49,763 bases of DNA from JALCOL01 sp022649665 (lineage in GTDB: Bacteria; Bacillota; Bacilli; Lactobacillales; Enterococcaceae), in the NCBI GenBank assembly GCA_030372335.1, contig JAUDCW010000017.1, one strand, 5' to 3'. Below, piece by piece: positions 45,091-49,763 of the stretch; position 1 is the first letter of the stretch, and every line of letters begins with the position of its first letter. Both the position numbers and the translations under genes were made by a program. The notes beneath the pieces are model-generated. The model made no database searches. It saw only the letters and a program-made list of their open reading frames with translations, and was not told the origin of the DNA.

Positions 45091-46499
45091 TCAGAATCTA
45101 TAATACAATGACCCGCGAAAAAGAAGAATTCAAACCGATCGTTCCCGGCCAAGTGAAAATGTATGTTTGCGGACCGACCGTTTACAATTATATCCATATC
45201 GGCAATGCGCGGAGTGTCGTGGCCTTTGATACGATTCGCCGATATTTTGAATACCGCGGCTATGCCGTTGACTATGTCTCAAACTTTACCGATGTTGATG
45301 ACAAGATCATCAAAAAAGCCAACGAAATGGGCAAAACGCCGAAAGAAGTAGCCGACCGTTTTATCAAAGCCTACCGCGAAGATGCCGAAGCGCTGAATGT
45401 CGAAACAGCAACGATCAACCCGCGCGCGATGCAGTATATCCCGGATATCATCAAATTCATCCAAGACTTGATCGCTAAAGGCTACGCGTATGAAAGCGGC
45501 GGCGATGTCTATTACCGGACGCGCAAATTCAAAGCATACGGCAAATTGAGCCACCAGTCGCTGGATGAGCTGGAAGAAGGTGCCAGCCAGCGTTTGGGCG
45601 AAGAGTCAAGCCGCAAAGAAGACCCGCTTGACTTCGCGCTTTGGAAAACCGCCAAAGCCAACGAGATCGCGTGGGATTCGCCGTGGGGGAAAGGGCGTCC
45701 GGGCTGGCATATCGAGTGCTCAGTAATGGCGATCAAAAACCTCGGAGCAACGATCGATATCCACGGTGGCGGCCAAGATCTGGAATTTCCGCACCATGAA
45801 AATGAGATCGCGCAAAGCGAAGCCGAAACTGGCAAACCGTTTGCGCATTATTGGATGCACAACGGCTATGTGACGATCGGTGCCAACGATGAGAAAATGA
45901 GCAAGTCGCTGGGAAACTTTGTGACCGTTCACGAACTGCTCAAAACAGTGCCGGCACAAGTGATCCGTTTCTTTTTGGCGACAGCCCAATACCGCCGGCC
46001 GCTGCGTTTCAGTCAAACTGCGTTGACAGAAGCGGCAACGAACTTGGAAAAATTAAAAGTCGCTTATGAAAATATCAAGTTCCGTTCGAAAGATTCTCTT
46101 TTGACGATGCCGGATGATGCGGAAAAGCTGGCAGCGGTCAAACATTTTGCGGATGAATTCCAAGCGCAGATGGATGATGATTTTAATTGCGCCAACGGGA
46201 TCACGGTCGTATATGAATTCGCCAAGTGGCTGAATCAGTACAGCGAAGCAGAAAAAGTTTCCCAGCGAGTGATCGATACCGCCGTGACGACGTATGAAAA
46301 GGTCCTCGGTGTTTTTGGGATCACTTTTTCAGACAAAGAAGAGCTTTTAGACGAGCAAGTCGAGTCTCTCATCAAAGAGCGCGAAGAAGCGCGCAAAGCA
46401 AAAGATTTCGCCAAAAGCGACGCGATCCGCGACCAGTTGAAAGCGCAAGGGATCATTTTGGAAGATACCCCGCAAGGAATGCGCTGGAGGAGAAAATAA
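45087..46499 (+). CDS. cysS: cysteinyl-tRNA synthetase
   Basis: The 470-residue class Ia synthetase has HIGN at 37-40 (TVYNYIHIGNARS), KMSKS at 270-274, and zinc ligands Cys-28 (VCGPTVYN), a Cys in WHIECSVMA and a downstream His-Glu pair (FPHHENEIAQSE). The ATG overlaps the cysE stop and has AAAGGAG 8 bases upstream; the frame from 45078 is rejected. With cysE under the same T-box, both cysteine supply and its charging answer to tRNA-Cys. Confidence 0.97.
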   Translation: MIRIYNTMTREKEEFKPIVPGQVKMYVCGPTVYNYIHIGNARSVVAFDTIRRYFEYRGYAVDYVSNFTDVDDKIIKKANEMGKTPKEVADRFIKAYREDAEALNVETATINPRAMQYIPDIIKFIQDLIAKGYAYESGGDVYYRTRKFKAYGKLSHQSLDELEEGASQRLGEESSRKEDPLDFALWKTAKANEIAWDSPWGKGRPGWHIECSVMAIKNLGATIDIHGGGQDLEFPHHENEIAQSEAETGKPFAHYWMHNGYVTIGANDEKMSKSLGNFVTVHELLKTVPAQVIRFFLATAQYRRPLRFSQTALTEAATNLEKLKVAYENIKFRSKDSLLTMPDDAEKLAAVKHFADEFQAQMDDDFNCANGITVVYEFAKWLNQYSEAEKVSQRVIDTAVTTYEKVLGVFGITFSDKEELLDEQVESLIKEREEARKAKDFAKSDAIRDQLKAQGIILEDTPQGMRWRRK

Positions 46500-46906
46500 T
46501 GGCTGAAGCAAATGTAGAATTATTGAACGGTTTGGCGCTTGCATATGTCGGCGATGCGATCTATGAAGTGTATATCCGCGACCATTTGATCTCCCGCGGT
46601 TTGACAAAGCCGAAAAGACTTCATCAAAAGGCGACGCACTATGTTTCTGCGAAGGCGCAAGCGCACATGATGGAAATGCTGCTCGCAGAAGGAAAACTGA
46701 ATGAAGCGGAAAGTGAGATCTATCATCGCGGACGGAACGCGAAAAGCCACACTTCGGCTAAAAATGCCGATATCGTTACTTACCGGGTCGCAACTGGTTT
46801 TGAAGCACTGCTGGGTTATCTGCATTTGACCGGCCAGACAAAACGGCTGGAAGAGCTGGTCGCGCGCTGCATTCGGCTGGTGGAGGATGAAAATGAAAAA
46901 CAATAA
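46499..46906 (+). CDS. mrnC: Mini-ribonuclease 3
   Basis: The 135-residue protein consists of an RNase III-type catalytic domain without a dsRNA-binding domain. LALAYVGDAIYEVYIRDHL contains catalytic Asp-19 and neighbouring acids, and RNAKSHTSAKNADIVTYRVATGFEALLGYL holds the second conserved part with the final Glu. It matures 23S rRNA ends in Bacillus. It starts with an ATG overlapping the cysS stop by one base, and its own end overlaps rlmB, so it is part of the T-box operon. Confidence 0.94.
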   Translation: MAEANVELLNGLALAYVGDAIYEVYIRDHLISRGLTKPKRLHQKATHYVSAKAQAHMMEMLLAEGKLNEAESEIYHRGRNAKSHTSAKNADIVTYRVATGFEALLGYLHLTGQTKRLEELVARCIRLVEDENEKQ

Positions 46907-47693
46907 AAACAGGAAACAGCGCAAACCGCTGCATCAAACACGTGAAAACGCGAGTACTGCGCAAACGGATTTCGTTTACGGAAACTATGCAGTCGAAGAA
47001 GCGCTCGAACAAGAACGCGGGAACAAGCTTTTCATCCAAGAAGAATTGAGCGGCCGCCGCATCGATCATTTGAAAAATCTGGCAAAGGACAAAAAAGTCC
47101 CGATCCAGTGGGTGCCGAAAAACAAACTCGATGATTTGAGCGACAACGGTGTCCACCAAGGAGTCGTGCTCGGCGTTACCCCATATAAATATTGGGCGCT
47201 TGAAGATCTTTTGAAAAAAGTCAAAAATAGCGACGCACCGTTTCTCTTGGTCTTGGATGAGATCGAAGACCCGCACAATTTCGGCTCGATCTTGCGGACT
47301 GCTGACGCGGGCGGCGTTGACGGCGTGATCGTGCCGAAGCATCGCGCGAGCGGCATCACAAGCGTTGTCAGCAAAGCGTCGACAGGCGCCGTCGAATATA
47401 TGCCGATCGCACGTGTGACCAATCTCAGCCAAACGCTGAGTATTCTGAAAGAAGCCGGGTTCTGGATCTTCGGGACCGATGTCGCTGGAACGAACTATAC
47501 GAAGTGGAATGCTGCGGGTGCGGTCGCTTTGATCATCGGCAATGAAGGAAAAGGCGTCAGTGCCGGCCTTAAAAAGCAGGTCGATGAAATGCTGACGATC
47601 CCGATGACTGGGCATGTCCAAAGTTTGAATGCCGGTGTGGCGGCCGGGATCTTGATCTATGAAGCATTTCGGCAAAGGGGTTTTTCGCAATGA
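46893..47693 (+). CDS. rlmB: TrmH/SpoU-family 23S rRNA 2'-O-ribose methyltransferase
   Basis: The ATG at 46893 is better placed (6 bases from GGAGG) than that at 46887. The 266-residue protein has a short basic tail, a substrate-binding L30e-like domain (FVYGNYAVEEAL to about residue 95) and the SPOUT domain. The three SPOUT motifs are LDEIEDPHNFGSILRTADA, LIIGNEGKGVS and IPMTGHVQSLNAGVAAGIL. The usual target is Gm2251 of 23S rRNA. It overlaps the neighbouring genes on both sides. Confidence 0.94.
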   Translation: MKNNKNRKQRKPLHQTRENASTAQTDFVYGNYAVEEALEQERGNKLFIQEELSGRRIDHLKNLAKDKKVPIQWVPKNKLDDLSDNGVHQGVVLGVTPYKYWALEDLLKKVKNSDAPFLLVLDEIEDPHNFGSILRTADAGGVDGVIVPKHRASGITSVVSKASTGAVEYMPIARVTNLSQTLSILKEAGFWIFGTDVAGTNYTKWNAAGAVALIIGNEGKGVSAGLKKQVDEMLTIPMTGHVQSLNAGVAAGILIYEAFRQRGFSQ

Positions 47694-48220
47694 AAAAACA
47701 ACTCCTTTTAGTCGACGGTTATAATATGATCGGCGCTTGGCCGGAACTAGTGCGGCTCAAGGGACAAGATAAGCTGGAAGATGCGCGTGAGGAACTATTG
47801 AAGCAGCTCTCGGAATACAGCAAGTACGAAGGGATCCCGCTCATCGTGGTGTTCGACGCACAATTTGTGCCTGGCATCCAAAAATCTTACCAGCAGTATC
47901 AGCTCGAAGTGATTTTTACCCAAGAGGGCGAAACCGCCGACAGTTGTATCGAGCGCATGACTGGCGAGCGGAATGACCGCTTCACACAAGTCACAGTCGC
48001 AACCAGCGATTTGGCGGAACAATGGACGGTCTTTTCGCAAGGAGCACTGCGGATCAGTGCCAATGAACTGTATAAATCAGTCAAAAAGACACGAGAAAAA
48101 GTAAAAACGCATGCCGAAGATCTTCATTTTCAGCATTTTCGCCGCAACTCGCCATGGACCGGTACACAACTTGGCGCTCTAGAGAAGCTGCGCAATCAGC
48201 TGACAAAAAAACACGAATAA
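47690..48220 (+). CDS. rae1: NYN-domain ribonuclease Rae1 (YacP)
   Basis: The 176-residue protein starts MKKQLLLVDGYNMIGAWPEL, with the first catalytic Asp-9 of the PIN-like NYN fold. Further acidic residues occur in VVFDAQFVPG, ETADSCIERM and VATSDLAEQW. Rae1 enters the ribosomal A site and cuts certain mRNAs in translation. Its ATG overlaps the rlmB stop. The next gene is 71 bases away, behind the long hairpin described separately. Confidence 0.93.
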   Translation: MKKQLLLVDGYNMIGAWPELVRLKGQDKLEDAREELLKQLSEYSKYEGIPLIVVFDAQFVPGIQKSYQQYQLEVIFTQEGETADSCIERMTGERNDRFTQVTVATSDLAEQWTVFSQGALRISANELYKSVKKTREKVKTHAEDLHFQHFRRNSPWTGTQLGALEKLRNQLTKKHE

Positions 48221-48228
48221 TGTTTTCT

Positions 48229-48257
48229 TTGCTATTTATCCTCCTTTTTGTTATTTG
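48229..48257 (+). promoter_or_regulatory. weak promoter match inside the 5' arm of the sigma-factor hairpin
   Basis: TTGCTA (48229-48234), 17 bases and TATTTG (48252-48257) could start RNA near 48264, in the hairpin loop. Such a transcript would lack the 5' arm and keep the ribosome binding site open. The -10 match is poor. Confidence 0.3.
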
Positions 48258-48284
48258 ATATCCTTTCAAATAACAAAAAGGAGG
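48240..48284 (+). promoter_or_regulatory. 18-bp perfect hairpin burying the sigma-factor ribosome binding site
   Basis: CCTCCTTTTTGTTATTTG (48240-48257) and CAAATAACAAAAAGGAGG (48267-48284) are exact complements with a 9-base loop. The 3' arm contains the whole Shine-Dalgarno AAAAAGGAGG, 7 bases before the ATG at 48292. The T-rich TATTTTT after it also lets it work as a terminator for the upstream operon. Confidence 0.85.
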
Positions 48285-48291
48285 TATTTTT

Positions 48292-48855
48292 ATGGAGCAC
48301 GAAAAAATGTTGAAACAAGCGAAATGCGGCAATGAGGAAGCGACTTCGAAATTATTGAAAAAATATCATCCATTGATCTTCAGCATGCAAAATAGGTATT
48401 TTCTAAAAGGATTCGATGCGGACGATTGGCTGCAAGAAGGCTCATTCGTTTTTGTCAAATCGCTGAATACATTTGATCTTTGCGGGAAGCAGACATTCGG
48501 CGCATATTTTAAGATCAATTTGAAGCGTCACATCATCAGCTTGATCAGAAAGCAAAGCGCGAAAAAGCGTTTCGGCGATCAGACCTCGCTGTCGCTCGAT
48601 CAAAAATTGTCCGAGCAAGGCGAAGGTTGTCTGAATTTTGGGATCGCTGCGCATAATGATGCCATGACGATGATCTTAGTGCGCGAAAGCCAGCTGATGG
48701 CATGGGAAGAATTATCCGAATTCGAACAGAAAATCGAACTCGCTTTATTTCGCGGGGCAGATCCCGCTGAAATCGCCAGCGAACTCGGCTGCCCGCTCAA
48801 AAAAGTCAAAGCTGCGATCGAGCGCATCAAAAAGAAATTGAAGAATCATTTTTAA
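48292..48855 (+). CDS. sigH: sigma-70-family RNA polymerase sigma factor (SigH/ComX-like)
   Basis: The 187-residue protein has a region 2-like part with FDADDWLQEGSFVFVKSLNTFD (core binding) and TFGAYFKINLKRHIISLIRKQSAKKR (DNA melting and -10 contact). A spacer and a region 4 helix-turn-helix, ADPAEIASELGCPLKKVKAAIERIKKKL, follow. The position after rae1 equals that of sigH in Bacillus and Enterococcus. In other Firmicutes SigH/ComX drives competence or transition-phase genes; the regulon here is unknown. Sequence divergence makes the function less certain than the family. Expression may be limited by the hairpin over its ribosome binding site. Confidence 0.82.
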   Translation: MEHEKMLKQAKCGNEEATSKLLKKYHPLIFSMQNRYFLKGFDADDWLQEGSFVFVKSLNTFDLCGKQTFGAYFKINLKRHIISLIRKQSAKKRFGDQTSLSLDQKLSEQGEGCLNFGIAAHNDAMTMILVRESQLMAWEELSEFEQKIELALFRGADPAEIASELGCPLKKVKAAIERIKKKLKNHF

Positions 48856-48903
48856 ATATCACAGGAAAAGAAAAAATTTGAGCATCTCACTGTACTTAGC
48901 GTT

Positions 48904-48940
48904 AGTAAGCGGTTACAATACGAATAGATCCTATTATTAA
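48904..48940 (+). promoter_or_regulatory. dps promoter with overlapping cre-like site
   Basis: GTTACA (48912-48917), 17 bases and TATTAA (48935-48940) form a possible promoter. AGTAAGCGGTTACA (48904-48917) matches the cre consensus except at the first base and covers the -35. Confidence 0.45.
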
Positions 48941-48969
48941 ATGAAAATCAAAAAGGAGGAAAGAAGGAA

Positions 48970-49437
48970 ATGAAATACCCTAAAACAAAAGAAGTTTTGA
49001 ATAATTTCGTAGCGGATTTGAGCCAAGGAGTTACGAAGATCCATCAAGTCCACTGGTATATGCGCGGCGTTGGATTTATGAAATTTCATCCATTAATGGA
49101 CGAATATATGGATGAATTGAACGGATATTTGGATGAGATCGCAGAACGGCTGATCGCTCTCGATGGAGATCCATACTCTACATTAGAAGAATTTGTTGAA
49201 CACTCTTGCATCAGCAGCGAAGTCGGCGACTGGAACAAGACGATGCAAGACCAGCTTGAAGTCGTGATCAAAGTATTCCGCTATTTGGCTGATAAATTCA
49301 AAGAAGGAATCGAGATCTCCGGCGAAGAAGGCGAAGATGTCAGCCAAGATATCTTTATTGGTGCGCTGGGTTCGTTGCAAAAACACATCTGGATGCTTGA
49401 AGCACATTTGGATCGTGCGCCGCATCAAGACGTATAA
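48970..49437 (+). CDS. dps: Dps-family ferritin-like DNA-protection protein
   Basis: The 155-residue four-helix protein has the Dps ferroxidase signature split between helices: KIHQVHWYMRGVGFMKFHPLMDE, and then MDELNGYLDEIAERLIALDG with the conserved Asp/Glu ligands. Dps assembles into a dodecamer that oxidises and stores iron, limiting Fenton damage, and in some species coats DNA. The N-terminal tail is short and not strongly basic, so direct DNA binding is doubtful. AAAAAGGAGG precedes the ATG. It is monocistronic, ending in a strong terminator. Confidence 0.93.
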   Translation: MKYPKTKEVLNNFVADLSQGVTKIHQVHWYMRGVGFMKFHPLMDEYMDELNGYLDEIAERLIALDGDPYSTLEEFVEHSCISSEVGDWNKTMQDQLEVVIKVFRYLADKFKEGIEISGEEGEDVSQDIFIGALGSLQKHIWMLEAHLDRAPHQDV

Positions 49438-49469
49438 TTTATTCAAATAATTGAAGTAAAAGAGATCTG

Positions 49470-49518
49470 AGCCGAGAATCGAAGGGATTTTCATTAAAAT
49501 CTCGATTCTCGGCTTTTT
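49470..49518 (+). terminator. intrinsic terminator of dps
   Basis: AGCCGAGAATCGA pairs with TCGATTCTCGGCT, with an inner GATTTT/AAAATC stem, followed by a T run. Confidence 0.88.
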
Positions 49519-49522
49519 GTAG

Positions 49523-49551
49523 TTGACAAGAAGAAATATACCTGATAAGGT
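49523..49551 (+). promoter_or_regulatory. tandem promoter 1, probable rRNA operon promoter
   Basis: TTGACA (49523-49528), 17 bases and TAAGGT (49546-49551). First of three evenly built promoters near the right end. Confidence 0.55.
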
Positions 49552-49619
49552 AATGGAGTTGCTGTTTGGCGGCTTCGAAAGAAGCTGTAAAAAAAGATGG
49601 ATAAAAGTAAAAAAACTAC

Positions 49620-49648
49620 TTGCATTTGTCAGCCAAAGCAGTTATGAT
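49620..49648 (+). promoter_or_regulatory. tandem promoter 2, probable rRNA operon promoter
   Basis: TTGCAT (49620-49625), 17 bases and TATGAT (49643-49648). Confidence 0.6.
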
Positions 49649-49702
49649 TGTAAATGTCGCAAATGACAAATAACAACTCTTAAAAAAGTAAAAAATTTAT
49701 TG

Positions 49703-49731
49703 TTGACAAGCAAAATCGTTAATGATAAGAT
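49703..49731 (+). promoter_or_regulatory. tandem promoter 3, probable rRNA operon promoter
   Basis: TTGACA (49703-49708), 17 bases and TAAGAT (49726-49731), preceded by an AT-rich stretch like an UP element. A small ACGCG/CGCGT hairpin (49742-49758) begins the leader. The window stops before any mature rRNA sequence. Confidence 0.7.
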
Positions 49732-49763
49732 ATAAGAGTTGACGCGAACAAGTCGCGTTCAGT

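Overview
The window looks like chromosome of a low-GC Gram-positive bacterium of the Lactobacillales, most likely an Enterococcus or close relative. The reasons are strong AGGAGG-type ribosome binding sites before nearly every gene, TTGACA/TATAAT promoters, lipobox lipoproteins, the run dut-radA-PIN/TRAM-gltX-cysE-cysS-mrnC-rlmB-rae1-sigma factor, and GGCTGGGACA-type terminator hairpins. The species cannot be fixed from the sequence alone. No CRISPR array, insertion sequence, tRNA or rRNA gene was found inside the window.

Left end (1-7.7 kb): an accessory-looking, AT-rich edge. It holds the N-terminal part of a BglG/MtlR-type regulator running off the window, a decapitated DegV remnant, a serine-rich lipoprotein, a MutS2-like ATPase without a Smr domain, a membrane-anchored Xre regulator with an unknown partner gene, a DUF3955 membrane peptide and a GNAT acetyltransferase.

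7.1-11.2 kb: a uronate module made of a GPH-type symporter, an unrecognised 122-residue protein and glucuronate isomerase uxaC. It lies behind a promoter overlapped by a 14-bp palindrome, with a near copy 159 bp upstream and a cre-like site at the start of the transcript.

11.4-15.4 kb: coaA-guaA on the minus strand, divergent from an SGNH hydrolase and an RsmC-like methyltransferase.

15.4-26.8 kb: a complete nucleoside uptake and catabolism cluster. A LacI-family regulator is followed by pdp, deoC, cdd, a BmpA-type nucleoside-binding lipoprotein, its ABC ATPase and two permeases, deoB, punA and deoD. Nucleosides enter, are phosphorolysed to base plus (deoxy)ribose-1-phosphate, isomerised by DeoB and cleaved by DeoC. 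A promoter inside the 3' end of the regulator gene and two LacI-type operators spaced 21 bp apart suggest local repression plus catabolite control.

26.8-36.7 kb: a small basic protein, a CPA1 Na+/H+ antiporter coupled to an iron-type alcohol dehydrogenase, then ymdB-ricA-mutS-mutL-maf (RNA decay factors beside mismatch repair). A YfhO-family membrane protein follows on the minus strand.

39.3-49.8 kb: a candidate small RNA or attenuated leader before dut, then radA, a PIN/TRAM protein, gltX, a cysteine T-box, cysE-cysS-mrnC-rlmB-rae1, and a sigma factor whose ribosome binding site is buried in a perfect 18-bp hairpin. A Dps protein and three tandem strong promoters, probably those of an rRNA operon starting just past the window, complete the region.

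Most of the window is ordinary core genome. The best candidates for something undescribed are the hairpin before the sigma factor gene, the promoter-to-terminator element before dut, and the unknown protein in the uronate operon.
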